Assembly (NCBI GenBank): GCA_903928075.1
Contig: CAIYPD010000045.1
Coordinates: forward strand, 1 to 48,475
DNA length: 48,475 nt
Reading direction: 5' to 3'
DNA from: Candidatus Firestoneibacteriota bacterium
GTDB lineage: Bacteria > Oederibacteriota > D2-FULL-39-29
Positions 33,791 through 42,874 of this stretch are shown here, one piece after another. The notes beneath the pieces are model-generated. The model was given only the letters and a program-made list of their open reading frames with translations, did not search any database and was not told the origin of the DNA. Numbering within the stretch: position 1 is the first letter of the stretch; every line of letters starts with the position of its first letter. The position numbers and the translations under genes were made by a program.

Positions 33791-34605
33791 ATACCAGAAA
33801 CCTGATCAGAACTGCTCTTGCTGAAGATGTAGGCAGCGGAGATATCACAACCGATACGATAGTTCCCGAAGGGCTTAAAGTAAGGGCCCGGATAGTTGCC
33901 GGCGAGACCGGTATAGTCTGCGGCCTGGCTCTGGCCCGCGAGGTTTTCACGGTTTTCGATCCTGAGATGGAAGTCAAAGTACTTTTAAGCGACGGGGATA
34001 AAATTAAAAAAGGCACCGTACTTCTTAAACTTAAAGGTTCAGCCAGAACCGTTTTGACCTGCGAGCGGCTCGCGCTTAATCTGCTGCAGATGCTTTCCGG
34101 TATTGCGACCCTTACCAATCAGTATGCAAAAAAGACTAACCGCTACGGGGTAACTCTACTGGACACAAGAAAGACCACTCCGGGAATCCGGGATATAGAA
34201 AAGTACGCAGTCAAGGTTGGCGGCGGGCAGAATCACCGGGCAGGGCTTTATGACGGGACACTGATCAAGGATAATCATATAAAGATAGCGGGGTCAATAG
34301 ATAAAGCGGTGAGAGCAGTTAAAGAAAAATATCCCGGGGAACTTATTGAAGTGGAAGCGCAGAACCTGAAAGAAGTTGAGGCCGCGCTCAAGGCCGATAT
34401 AGAGGTGATTATGCTGGATAATATGAGCATCTCCGATATGCGGAAGGCCGTAAAGATGGTTAATAAAAAATGCCGCCTGGAAATTTCCGGGGGCGTAAAC
34501 TTGAAGACGATAGAAAGATTTGCGAAGCTGGGCGTGGACTATATATCGGTAGGCGCGCTGACACATTCGGCAAAGAGCCTAGACTTATCCCTGGATATAG
34601 TTTAA
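33787..34605 (+). CDS. nadC: Nicotinate-nucleotide pyrophosphorylase (quinolinate phosphoribosyltransferase)
   Basis: 272 aa, the usual length. It converts quinolinate and PRPP to nicotinate mononucleotide, CO2 and PPi in de novo NAD synthesis. Family segments: LAEDVGSGDITTD at the start, LLDTRKTTPGIRDIEKYAV, KVGGGQNHRAGLYDG and DNHIKIAGS, and IEVEAQNLKEVEAAL. Translationally coupled to valS by a 4-nt overlap. nadA and nadB are not in the window. Confidence 0.94.
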   Translation: MNTRNLIRTALAEDVGSGDITTDTIVPEGLKVRARIVAGETGIVCGLALAREVFTVFDPEMEVKVLLSDGDKIKKGTVLLKLKGSARTVLTCERLALNLLQMLSGIATLTNQYAKKTNRYGVTLLDTRKTTPGIRDIEKYAVKVGGGQNHRAGLYDGTLIKDNHIKIAGSIDKAVRAVKEKYPGELIEVEAQNLKEVEAALKADIEVIMLDNMSISDMRKAVKMVNKKCRLEISGGVNLKTIERFAKLGVDYISVGALTHSAKSLDLSLDIV

Positions 34606-34610
34606 ACAAC

Positions 34611-34675
34611 GTTTATAAAGTTCGTAATGTTTGTAAAGTCTAAAATCATTGAAGGATATATTTTTAAAGCAGTGG
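34611..34675 (+). repeat. Nonamer array at the nadC-purS junction
   Basis: Units GTTTATAAA, GTTCGTAAT, GTTTGTAAA, then GTCTAAAAT, CATTGAAGG and ATATATTTTTAAA, matching the lysC-cimA array unit by unit. It lies between the nadC stop and purS. Confidence 0.7.
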
Positions 34676-34725
34676 AATCCAAAAGTTTTGTAATTAGTGG
34701 ATCGTTTTCCAAGGGAGGAAAACAT

Positions 34726-34950
34726 ATGCGGTGGGAGGTTGAAGTCTGGTATAAGGCCGGAGTTACCGACGCGGTCGGGGATTCGGTTATGAAAGGGATT
34801 AAAGACCTGGGTGTAGGCGGGGTAACCTCGGTTAAGACCGGACAGGTCTATATTATTGAGGGAAAAACGGATAAAAAACAGATAGAAAAAATCTGCTCCG
34901 GACTGCTGGCTAACGGAATAGTGCAGTTTTACAAAATAAAGAAAGTTTAA
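34726..34950 (+). CDS. purS: Phosphoribosylformylglycinamidine synthase subunit PurS
   Basis: 74 aa, the normal small-subunit size, starting RWEVEVWYKAGVTDAVGD. PurS bridges PurQ and PurL in the three-part FGAM synthase used by organisms without the single-chain enzyme. ATG 34726 has AAGGGAGG 7 nt upstream, stronger than the frame opening at 34627. purL begins 6 nt after the stop. Confidence 0.9.
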   Translation: MRWEVEVWYKAGVTDAVGDSVMKGIKDLGVGGVTSVKTGQVYIIEGKTDKKQIEKICSGLLANGIVQFYKIKKV

Positions 34951-34956
34951 GAAAAT

Positions 34957-37323
34957 ATGAAAAATGTAAAAATTATAGAGCTGCTCAAAGCTGAAGATAA
35001 AAAACTTCTCGAGATTAGCAGAAAAGGCCTGTTATCTTTAACCCTGGCCGAGATGAAAGCCGTAAAGAACTATTTTAAGAAGAAAAAGCGAAATCCCACA
35101 GATATAGAGCTTGAGACCATCGCCCAGACCTGGAGCGAACACTGCAAACATAAAACCTTCAGAGGCATAATAAACTACAACGGCAAAAAAATCGATAACC
35201 TTTTGAAACAGACGGTTATTAAAGCCACCAATCAGTTGAATAAACCCTGGTGCGTTTCGGTCTTTACCGATAATGCGGGTATAATAAAATTTGACAAAGA
35301 AAATTGTGTGGCCTTTAAAGTGGAAACGCATAACCATCCCTCGGCGATAGAGCCTTACGGCGGCGCAGGTACCGGGACCGGCGGAGTAATAAGAGATATT
35401 TTAGGCGTAGGCCTCGGCGCGAAGCCCATTATGAATACAGATGTATTTTGTTTCGGCCCGCTGGATTTCCCTGAAGAAAAAATGATAGAAGGCACCCTCC
35501 ATCCCGGAAGGATATTCAAAGGCGTGGTTGCCGGGGTCAGGGATTATGGGAACCGTATGGGCATTCCTACCGCCAACGGCGCGGTTATATTTGACGAAGG
35601 CTATGCCTCCAATCCGTTAGTTTACTGCGGGACAGTTGGGATAATGCCGAACAAAGATTGCTTTAAAAAAGTTAAACCCGGGGATTTTGTTGTTTCTCTC
35701 GGCGGTAAAACAGGCCGGGACGGTATACACGGGGCTACCTTTTCTTCTATAGCGCTGGATAAGGATACGGAAGTAAGCGCCGTGCAGATAGGAAACCCCA
35801 TAATGGAAAAGAAAGTACAGGATGCTCTGCTGCAGGCACGGGATTTGGGCCTTTATGACGCCATGACCGATTGCGGCGCGGGCGGTTATTCCTCCGCGGT
35901 CGGCGAAATGGCGGAAGAGACCGGTGCCAGGATATATCTGGATCGCGTGCCTTTAAAATATCCGGGCTTAACACCCTGGGAAATCTGGGTTTCGGAAGCG
36001 CAGGAGAGAATGGTTTTTGCAGTCCCGCCGGCGAAACTTACGGAAATTATGAAAATATTTGAACGCGAAAATGTTGAAGCCGTGGTTATCGGAGAATTTT
36101 CCGGTACGGGCCGGCTCGAACTTTTTTTTGGTAAGGAAAGACTTGCCGATCTGGATATGAAGTTTATCCACGACGGCGGGCCCAGGTTCGAACTTACGGC
36201 CGTCTGGAAAGATAAAAATTTCCCCGCGCCGGATTTTCTTTGCCCCTTAGATCTCGGTAATTCTCTGGAAAAAATACTTTCGGATCTTTCTGTTGCCAGC
36301 AAGGAATGGATCATAAGGCAGTACGATCATGAAGTTCAGGGCGGCTCCGTTATTAAACCCCTGCAAGGGGTAACCAACGACGGGCCCGGCGATGCGGCGG
36401 TAACCCGGCCGGTTCTGACTTCGTTTAAAGGTGTGGCTATTGCCAACGGGATAAATCCCCGTTATGGACTGCTGGACCCCTACTGGATGGCGGCTTCCAA
36501 TATAGATGAAGCAGTGAGAAATATTATCGCTGTGGGCGGGGATCCGGACAAAATTGCGATACTTGATAATTTCTGCTGGGGCAGTCCCAATAAACCGGAA
36601 GAACTTGCGGGCCTGGTCCGGGCTTCTCTGGCCTGCTACGATATAGCGATGGCTTATGGCACGCCTTTTATCTCGGGAAAAGACAGTTTAAATAATGAAT
36701 ACGCAGATTCAAAGACCGGCAAAAAGGTCGCTATTCCCGGGACGCTTTTAATTTCAAGTATTTGTATAGTAGAGGATATTCGAAGCTGTGTTACCATGGA
36801 TTTTAAGAAAGAAGGCAGCCTGATTTATCTGGTAGGCGAAACTTTTAACGAAATGGGTGGTTCGGTCTATCTGAAAAATAACGGTTATACCGGAAATACG
36901 GTTCCCAAAGTGAATGCCGTGCAGGCAAAAAAGCTTTTCGACAGAATGTTTAAAGCAATGCAACAGGGATTGGTCAGGGCATGTCATGACTGTTCGGAAG
37001 GCGGGCTGGGCGTTGCTCTTGCCGAGATGGCTTTTGCAGGCGGGCTGGGGGCCAATGTTTACCTCGACAAAGTTATTAAGGCGCCGGATTTAAAGCGCGA
37101 TGATTTTATTCTTTTTTCCGAGTCCAATACCCGGTTTGTAGTAGAAATCGAAAAAAAGAATAGCAGGAAATTCGAGACGCTGTTTAAGAATTTTGCGGCC
37201 GCTAATATAGGCACTATCAACGGGGAGCGTTTAATTGTACATGGGGAAGATGGCAGGGTGATTCTCAGCGAAGATATAAATAAATTAAAAGAGGCGTGGC
37301 AGAGGCCTTTAAGGAATCCTTAA
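34957..37323 (+). CDS. purL: Phosphoribosylformylglycinamidine synthase subunit PurL
   Basis: 788 aa. The ATP-dependent synthetase half of FGAM synthase, fourth step of purine synthesis. It has the small-type layout of two AIRS-like repeats: early TWSEHCKHKTFRG, KVETHNHPSAIEPYGGAGTG, DGIHGATFSS, MTDCGAGGYSSAVGEMAEE, then in the second half NINP-type IANGINPRYGLLDPYWMAA and SGKDSLNNEY. Coupled to purS; purQ follows after a 217-bp gap carrying repeats. Confidence 0.95.
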   Translation: MKNVKIIELLKAEDKKLLEISRKGLLSLTLAEMKAVKNYFKKKKRNPTDIELETIAQTWSEHCKHKTFRGIINYNGKKIDNLLKQTVIKATNQLNKPWCVSVFTDNAGIIKFDKENCVAFKVETHNHPSAIEPYGGAGTGTGGVIRDILGVGLGAKPIMNTDVFCFGPLDFPEEKMIEGTLHPGRIFKGVVAGVRDYGNRMGIPTANGAVIFDEGYASNPLVYCGTVGIMPNKDCFKKVKPGDFVVSLGGKTGRDGIHGATFSSIALDKDTEVSAVQIGNPIMEKKVQDALLQARDLGLYDAMTDCGAGGYSSAVGEMAEETGARIYLDRVPLKYPGLTPWEIWVSEAQERMVFAVPPAKLTEIMKIFERENVEAVVIGEFSGTGRLELFFGKERLADLDMKFIHDGGPRFELTAVWKDKNFPAPDFLCPLDLGNSLEKILSDLSVASKEWIIRQYDHEVQGGSVIKPLQGVTNDGPGDAAVTRPVLTSFKGVAIANGINPRYGLLDPYWMAASNIDEAVRNIIAVGGDPDKIAILDNFCWGSPNKPEELAGLVRASLACYDIAMAYGTPFISGKDSLNNEYADSKTGKKVAIPGTLLISSICIVEDIRSCVTMDFKKEGSLIYLVGETFNEMGGSVYLKNNGYTGNTVPKVNAVQAKKLFDRMFKAMQQGLVRACHDCSEGGLGVALAEMAFAGGLGANVYLDKVIKAPDLKRDDFILFSESNTRFVVEIEKKNSRKFETLFKNFAAANIGTINGERLIVHGEDGRVILSEDINKLKEAWQRPLRNP

Positions 37324-37327
37324 AAAA

Positions 37328-37400
37328 AGTCTATAAGGTTTTTAAGGTTTGTAAAGTTTTTAAGGTTTTTAAGGTCTAAGATCGTTGAGGGATATTGTTT
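37328..37400 (+). repeat. Nonamer array at the purL-purQ junction
   Basis: Six units in exact 9-bp phase (GTCTATAAG, GTTTTTAAG, GTTTGTAAA, GTTTTTAAG, GTTTTTAAG, GTCTAAGAT) and then CGTTGAGGG and ATATTG. It begins 4 nt after the purL stop. Confidence 0.75.
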
Positions 37401-37442
37401 GTTTTAATCTGATTTTCATAAATGTAAGATAAAGATATATGG

Positions 37443-37500
37443 TCATCCGCCTTTCTGCGAAAGCAGTCCGCCAGGCTTAAGGGTGGAGTGGCGGAAGGGT
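37443..37500. repeat. CCGCC-type intergenic element in the purQ leader
   Basis: TCCGCC, a small hairpin (CTTTCTGC with GCGAAAG-like pairing), TCCGCCAGGC and GGTGGAG; a degenerate relative of the elements at 2826 and 19890, without the GAGATC core. Confidence 0.35.
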
Positions 37501-37540
37501 AATCCTGTAGAATTGAAATCAGTGGAATTTTAGGAAAAAT

Positions 37541-38332
37541 ATGAAAAAGAAGGTTAAGGTTATAGTCATAAGGACGGCGGGGACGAATTGTGATTATGAG
37601 ACGGTCACCGCTTTTAAGCTCTGTGGAGCGGAAGTGGATCTTGTTCATATAAATCGCCTGCTGGAAAAAGAAATTAATGTTATGGATTATCAGATTCTGG
37701 CCATTCCGGGTGGTTTTTCTTACGGGGATGATGTGGCTTCGGGGAAGATACTCGCGAATGAAATTCAGTACCGCTTGATGGAGTCCATCTCGAAATATGT
37801 CGCTGCAAAAAGACTTATTATCGGTATCTGTAACGGTTTTCAGGTCCTGGTAAAAACAGGCCTCCTGCCCGGTATTGACGGCATAGATAAAAAAGAATAC
37901 ACCACCCTTTTTAATAATGACTCCGGGAAATTTGAGGATAGATGGGTGCATCTGAAGAGCACCTCAAAAAAATGCGTCTTCACAAAAGGAATTAAGAACT
38001 TGAGTTATCTGCCCGTCGCGCACGGGGAAGGGAAATTTTTAACTCTGGATAAAAAGATACTGGATTTTATCAAGAATAATGATATGGTCGTTTTTAAGTA
38101 TGTTAATGCAAATGGCGGGCGGGCCGTATATCCCGAAAATCCCAACGGCTCCGTAGAAGCGATTGCCGGTATCTGTAATCCCGGCGGAAATATACTCGGT
38201 ATGATGCCGCATCCCGAGAGGTTTGTGAACCGTTATACTCATCCCAGGTGGACCAGGGTAACTCTCCCTGAAGAAGGCGACGGCCTGGCACTATTTAGAA
38301 ACGCCGTGGAATTCGCAAAGAAAAACCTCTGA
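37541..38332 (+). CDS. purQ: Phosphoribosylformylglycinamidine synthase subunit PurQ
   Basis: 263 aa, slightly longer than the usual ~230. The glutamine amidotransferase that feeds ammonia to PurL. The nucleophile is Cys97 in GICNGFQVL; PGGFSYGDDVASGKILANE and the C-terminal MMPHPERF supply the rest of the class I amidotransferase site. The extra length is an internal insertion around 120-165. It is separated from purL by a repeat-rich gap and its stop overlaps the DUF1638 start (TGATG). Confidence 0.93.
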   Translation: MKKKVKVIVIRTAGTNCDYETVTAFKLCGAEVDLVHINRLLEKEINVMDYQILAIPGGFSYGDDVASGKILANEIQYRLMESISKYVAAKRLIIGICNGFQVLVKTGLLPGIDGIDKKEYTTLFNNDSGKFEDRWVHLKSTSKKCVFTKGIKNLSYLPVAHGEGKFLTLDKKILDFIKNNDMVVFKYVNANGGRAVYPENPNGSVEAIAGICNPGGNILGMMPHPERFVNRYTHPRWTRVTLPEEGDGLALFRNAVEFAKKNL

Positions 38333-39069
38333 TGCGCCTCAAACTCATCGCCTGTGAAGTATTTGTCAGAGAAATCGCCTATTTTATAAGTAAAACCTCC
38401 AATATTGTCGATGTGGAATTTCTCGAAAAAGGCCTGCACGAAAAATCCGAAGTTCTCCGCGCCAAACTTCAGGAAAGAATCGACGCCGCGAAAATAACCG
38501 GTAAAACCCCTTATGACGCTGTTGTCCTGGCCTACGGGCTTTGCGGAAATTCTGCGGAAGGTTTGATGGCAGGAGAGCTGCCTCTGGTTACTGCCCGCGT
38601 TCATGACTGCGCCGGGTTTCTACTCGGCTCAAATAAAAGGTTTATGGAATATTTTAAGGATAATTTAAGCCAGCCCTTTACCTTCGCCGGTTATATGGAA
38701 CGGGGTGATTCGATGTACCGCGAGGGCGAAACGATGAAACTTTACGGCACGCAAGGGACTTACGACGAGTTCGTAAAAATGTACGGCGAAGAAAACGCAA
38801 AATTTATCATGGAATCCTTGAGCCCGGGTAAACATAACGAAGCCATAGTATATATAGAAACCGAAGTGACCAAACATCTGGGTTTTGACAATAAAACAAA
38901 AGAATATGCCGAAAAAGAAAAAATTAAGTATATTGAATACAAAGCTGATTTATCTCTGATGCAGGACCTGGTGGACGGTAAATGGGAAGATAAAGAACGT
39001 TTTCTGGTGGTTAAACCGGGCCAAACCGTAAAGGCCTGCTACGACGAATTCGTAATAAAAGCGGTCTAA
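38332..39069 (+). CDS. DUF1638 protein
   Basis: 245 aa, cytoplasmic. The start LKLIACEVFVREIAYFI, the segment VVLAYGLCGNSAEGL and the following RVHDCAGFLLGSNKRF match DUF1638, with conserved cysteines (in LIACEV, YGLCGN and HDCAGF) that could bind a metal or cofactor. DUF1638 proteins are found mostly in anaerobes and are often near corrinoid or methyltransferase genes; that link is from general knowledge and is not shown here. It begins within the purQ stop codon, so it is translated with a purine gene, an unusual pairing. Confidence 0.8.
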   Translation: MRLKLIACEVFVREIAYFISKTSNIVDVEFLEKGLHEKSEVLRAKLQERIDAAKITGKTPYDAVVLAYGLCGNSAEGLMAGELPLVTARVHDCAGFLLGSNKRFMEYFKDNLSQPFTFAGYMERGDSMYREGETMKLYGTQGTYDEFVKMYGEENAKFIMESLSPGKHNEAIVYIETEVTKHLGFDNKTKEYAEKEKIKYIEYKADLSLMQDLVDGKWEDKERFLVVKPGQTVKACYDEFVIKAV

Positions 39070-39191
39070 AGGGAGTGCTGTTACCCTGCTTCCCGGGCAC
39101 CTTTACTTATGAAAATATCCGATATAATTAATCTGCGGCTGACTTCAGATTTTTAGGATACTTCGAACCGCAAAAGGGTTCACGGAAAAAA

Positions 39192-41807
39192 ATGAGAATC
39201 ATAACGACGCATAACAATGCGGATTTTGACGCACTTGCCTCCCTTGTGGCTGCCCATAAACTTTATCCTGATGCTTTAATGGTCTTTCCCGGCAGCGCTG
39301 AAAAAAATGTAAATGAGTACCTGGCTCTTTATTCCGAATTTAGGGTCTACAAAGTTAAGGAAATCAACCTGGCGGAAACTGACGGGATTATTATCGTAGA
39401 TACTAAATCAAAAAAGCGTATCGGCGAACTCGCAAAAGTTCTGGACAATCCCGGAATTAAAGTCACCCTCTGGGACCATCATCCGGCCGGAGAGGAAGAT
39501 ATAAGAGGCGAGGAAATGCTGAAGGAACTGAAAACAGGCTCCTCCATTACAAAGTTTATTTATAAATTTAAACAGGATAAAATAAAAATAGAAGAAACCG
39601 AGGCCACCCTTTTCGCCATTGCTCTTTATGAGGAGACCGGTTCCTTTGAGTTTTCCTCGGTTACGCCTCTGGATTTTCAGATGATGGCGTATCTTTTGGA
39701 TTGCGGGGCAAAAATAAATATCGCCAGGGATTTTCTAAAAGAAGGTTTTACGGCGGAACAGGACGCGCTTTTCCGCAAACTACTTAACAATATAGAGACT
39801 TTTGATGTGAAAAGCATTCCCGTGCGGCTGGCGGTAGCGGAAAGCGACAGGTTTGTCAAGGATATCGCGGTGGTGGTGCATAAACTCCGGGATATGGGCA
39901 ACCTGGAATGTGTCTTTGTTATAGTCAAACTCCCCAAGCACATTCATATAATAGGCCGGAGTTCCCTGGAGGAGATAGATGTAGGCGAGGTTATGAAAGA
40001 GTTCGGCGGCGGCGGGCATAAAGTGGCGGCTTCTGCGACGCTTTCTGAGGGCAATCTTTTTGATGTGCAGGAAAAATTGCTTAAAGTCCTGCACGAGAAA
40101 ACCCGGCCATACATGGTCGCTTCGGATATTATGAGCCATCCGGTTTTGACCCTGAAGCCCGGGGTAACCGTAGAGGAAGCAAGAAAGATTATGCTCAGGT
40201 TTAATCACAGTTCGCTTCCCATAGCCGATGGGAATACCCTGATGGGGATTGTTTCGATCTCAGAACTCGATAAGGCCATCCAGCACGAACTTAAGGACGC
40301 GGGGGTTGCCGGTTATATGCGGACCAATGTTAAGACGGTCAGCCCCGGGACTTCCGTTTCCGATATTCAAAAACTTATGATTGACGAAGGCGTGGGGAAA
40401 ATTCCGGTAATTGATATGAACTCCGACATAATGGGCATAGTAACCCGGACTGATATGCTCAGGAGTTTGAATAAGGATATAATGAAAGAGAAGATAATAC
40501 AAATAGAGAAAAAACTGGAGAGCGCGGACCCGCACCTGCACAATGTCAAAGAACTTATGCAAAAAAGGCTGCCCGGAAAAATGTATGCACTTTTGCTGGA
40601 ATTGGGCCGGCTCGCTGATGCAGGAAAATACAAGGCCTATGTGGTCGGAGGTTTTGTAAGGGACCTTTTCCTGAATATTGAGAATTTTGACCTGGATATT
40701 GTGGTGGAGGGGAAGGGTATTGCTTTTGCCTCCCTTCTGGCGAAACAGTTTGGCGGAAAACTTAAAAAGCATAAGAAATTCGGTACGGCCGTCTTGTATC
40801 TGCCCGGCGGCCTTAAACTCGATATTGCCACGGCGCGGGTGGAGTTTTATGAATATCCTGCAAGTTCCCCGACCGTGGAGTTTTCAAAAATAAAATACGA
40901 CCTCTACCGGCGGGATTTTACGGTAAACGCCATGGCTATTGAATTAAATCAAAATGATTTCGGGATGCTGGTTGATTTCTTCGGCGCGCAAAAGGATCTG
41001 CAGGAAAAGCTTATAAAAGTAATGCACAATATGAGTTTTGTCGAAGATCCGACCCGTATTTTCCGCGCAATCCGTTTTGAACAGAGATACGGCTTTAAAA
41101 TAGAGGAGAGCACGCGGAACTTTATGGAAACCGCCCTGGAGCTGGAGATGTTTGACCGGCTGGCAACACATAAGATGAAGGACGAACTGGTGCTTATCTT
41201 AAACGAAGACCTGCCGCTTAAGGCCATTGACCGGATGCTTGAACTTGATGTGCTCAAGTACATTCATCCGGAGATAAAAATAACTGCGGCCAAAAGGCGG
41301 ATTTTCCGCGAGATTACCAGTAGTTTCACGGTGGAAGTACTTTTTCTGGAGGCACCGGTGGAGCGCTGGCTGGTTAATTTCCTGGCGCTGGTAGAAGATC
41401 TTTCCACCGATAAAGTCATACATGTTTGCGAAAAATTTAAGATTTCGTCACGGACCGTCGCGGAGATAAGCAAGATAAAAGAATCCGGCCCGGAAATACT
41501 CCGTCTTTTAGAAAAGACCGGGATGAAGAACAGTGATGTTTTCACTATTCTTGCGCAGTCTTCACGGGAAGGACTTCTTTATTATATGTCAAAGTCAGGC
41601 TCGCTGCGGGCCCGGCAGAGAATCCATCTGTTTCTGTCGTCGCTTATCCGGGTGAAAGTTGCTATTACGGGCGCAGATCTCAAAACTTTCGGCATCAAGC
41701 CGGGGCCGGTCTACAAAAAAATATTTCAGGAATTACTTGCTTTAAAGCTTGATGGCATAGTAAATACGCGCGCGGAAGAAATGAACTTCTTAAAAAAGTT
41801 TATATAA
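39192..41807 (+). CDS. Multidomain tRNA nucleotidyltransferase (DHH-DHHA1-CBS-CBS-polyA polymerase)
   Basis: 871 aa. The N-terminal ~1-310 is a DHH/DHHA1 phosphoesterase module (THNNADFDALASL, WDHHPAGEE, then GGGGHKVAASATL). Two CBS domains follow (~315-430), which can bind adenosine ligands. The C-terminal ~470-871 is a class II tRNA nucleotidyltransferase: VVGGFVRDLFL with DLDIVVEG metal aspartates, RRDFTVNAMAI and DPTRIFRAIRFEQRYGF. This architecture is known for A-adding or CCA-adding enzymes in Aquifex, Geobacter and Deinococcus; here a partner enzyme elsewhere may add the CC. The DHH domain may hydrolyse cNMPs or short RNAs. Both tRNAs in the window encode CCA, so repair is the likely role. 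Confidence 0.9.
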   Translation: MRIITTHNNADFDALASLVAAHKLYPDALMVFPGSAEKNVNEYLALYSEFRVYKVKEINLAETDGIIIVDTKSKKRIGELAKVLDNPGIKVTLWDHHPAGEEDIRGEEMLKELKTGSSITKFIYKFKQDKIKIEETEATLFAIALYEETGSFEFSSVTPLDFQMMAYLLDCGAKINIARDFLKEGFTAEQDALFRKLLNNIETFDVKSIPVRLAVAESDRFVKDIAVVVHKLRDMGNLECVFVIVKLPKHIHIIGRSSLEEIDVGEVMKEFGGGGHKVAASATLSEGNLFDVQEKLLKVLHEKTRPYMVASDIMSHPVLTLKPGVTVEEARKIMLRFNHSSLPIADGNTLMGIVSISELDKAIQHELKDAGVAGYMRTNVKTVSPGTSVSDIQKLMIDEGVGKIPVIDMNSDIMGIVTRTDMLRSLNKDIMKEKIIQIEKKLESADPHLHNVKELMQKRLPGKMYALLLELGRLADAGKYKAYVVGGFVRDLFLNIENFDLDIVVEGKGIAFASLLAKQFGGKLKKHKKFGTAVLYLPGGLKLDIATARVEFYEYPASSPTVEFSKIKYDLYRRDFTVNAMAIELNQNDFGMLVDFFGAQKDLQEKLIKVMHNMSFVEDPTRIFRAIRFEQRYGFKIEESTRNFMETALELEMFDRLATHKMKDELVLILNEDLPLKAIDRMLELDVLKYIHPEIKITAAKRRIFREITSSFTVEVLFLEAPVERWLVNFLALVEDLSTDKVIHVCEKFKISSRTVAEISKIKESGPEILRLLEKTGMKNSDVFTILAQSSREGLLYYMSKSGSLRARQRIHLFLSSLIRVKVAITGADLKTFGIKPGPVYKKIFQELLALKLDGIVNTRAEEMNFLKKFI

Positions 41808-41866
41808 ATTAAAAAGTTGTTTTAAGCGCGGGCCGCCGGAAATAACCGGGGCAGGGAGTAAAGAAT

Positions 41867-42874
41867 ATGGAAAGAGTTCCGGCTGTATTTATAGTAGATG
41901 ACCCGCCGATAAATTCGGCTTACCTGATGAGAAAGCAGATGGAAGATGCAGGCAAACCGCTTGAAGAAAACGGTTTTTTTTCCCGGACCTATCTGAGCCG
42001 CTGGCGCGAGATGGAAAAGAGCACAATTATTCCTAATGCATTTTTTAAGAATTTGATAATCTGGGCACTGAAAGAAGGCGTAAAGGGAAAATGCTCCCTG
42101 CTGGCCTGTCCCGGAGGCCTGGGTTTTCTGGATTCTGCTGTTACGGGTTATTCAAAAGCGGAGTTAAAAGAACTGATAGGCATTTTTAAAAATGAGTATA
42201 TGCAGAACTTTGAAATTACCCCGGAAATACTGACCCACACCCTGGCGCTGGACTTGAAAACGGACAAGCTTCTTCCGGTAACCGAGCACGAATGGATGGC
42301 GGCTCAGGATGAAAAGACCCTGACGGCTTATATGGCCCGGGGCCTGCAGGTGCTGAGAAATGCGGGTATTATAGCAACCGGGATTACCCAGCCCTGCAAT
42401 TACAGAGGGGACTTTGCTTTGTATTCAAGGGCGGTTCTGAATGCGGAAAAAAGAGTTAACAATATCTCCAAAACCTATTATTTTCATGACTGTGAGGCCG
42501 AGGCTTTGGAAGTTAATTCTAAAATAATGATAAATAACCCGGAAAAGAATGAATATGTTGTAAGTGTTGTCAGTGCTTCCCGGGCCGACGAACCCTTCTG
42601 GTATACTCTCTATGGAGAAGGCGAGCCGGGGAAACTTGCGGACTACTATATTACAGAAGACGGCAGGCAGGGGCGTTTTCTTGACCTTCTGTCTACTAAC
42701 AGCCCTCTGGTTTTCCATGCGCACGGCCAGACTCTCTATTCTAACGGCTCAGAAAAAGGATTCTTAGCCCTTCAGGAAGTTGTTAGAAGGATGAATAAAT
42801 ATCTTAGCGGCCGTTTTGTCTGGATGAAGATAGGGGAGTTTGCGGAATGGAATGTTAAGAAGTGGGGAATATGA
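41867..42874 (+). CDS. Polysaccharide-deacetylase-like hypothetical protein
   Basis: 335 aa, no signal peptide. The opening VFIVDDPPINSAYLMR resembles the first strand and metal-site DD of the NodB-like deacetylase/(beta/alpha) barrel fold; SLLACPGGLGFLD, ILTHTLALDL and GITQPCNYRG follow in the positions of later strands, and FHAHGQTLYSNG suggests a C-terminal histidine. I do not see the full NodB motif set, so enzymatic assignment is tentative. It overlaps a secreted esterase gene by 4 nt and leads a carbohydrate-related run, which supports a glycan role. Confidence 0.5.
   Translation: MERVPAVFIVDDPPINSAYLMRKQMEDAGKPLEENGFFSRTYLSRWREMEKSTIIPNAFFKNLIIWALKEGVKGKCSLLACPGGLGFLDSAVTGYSKAELKELIGIFKNEYMQNFEITPEILTHTLALDLKTDKLLPVTEHEWMAAQDEKTLTAYMARGLQVLRNAGIIATGITQPCNYRGDFALYSRAVLNAEKRVNNISKTYYFHDCEAEALEVNSKIMINNPEKNEYVVSVVSASRADEPFWYTLYGEGEPGKLADYYITEDGRQGRFLDLLSTNSPLVFHAHGQTLYSNGSEKGFLALQEVVRRMNKYLSGRFVWMKIGEFAEWNVKKWGI

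Noticed and set aside
34627-34725. N-terminal extension of PurS
   Set aside because: The extension is the nonamer array in translation; a strong Shine-Dalgarno supports ATG 34726 and the resulting 74 aa match PurS length.
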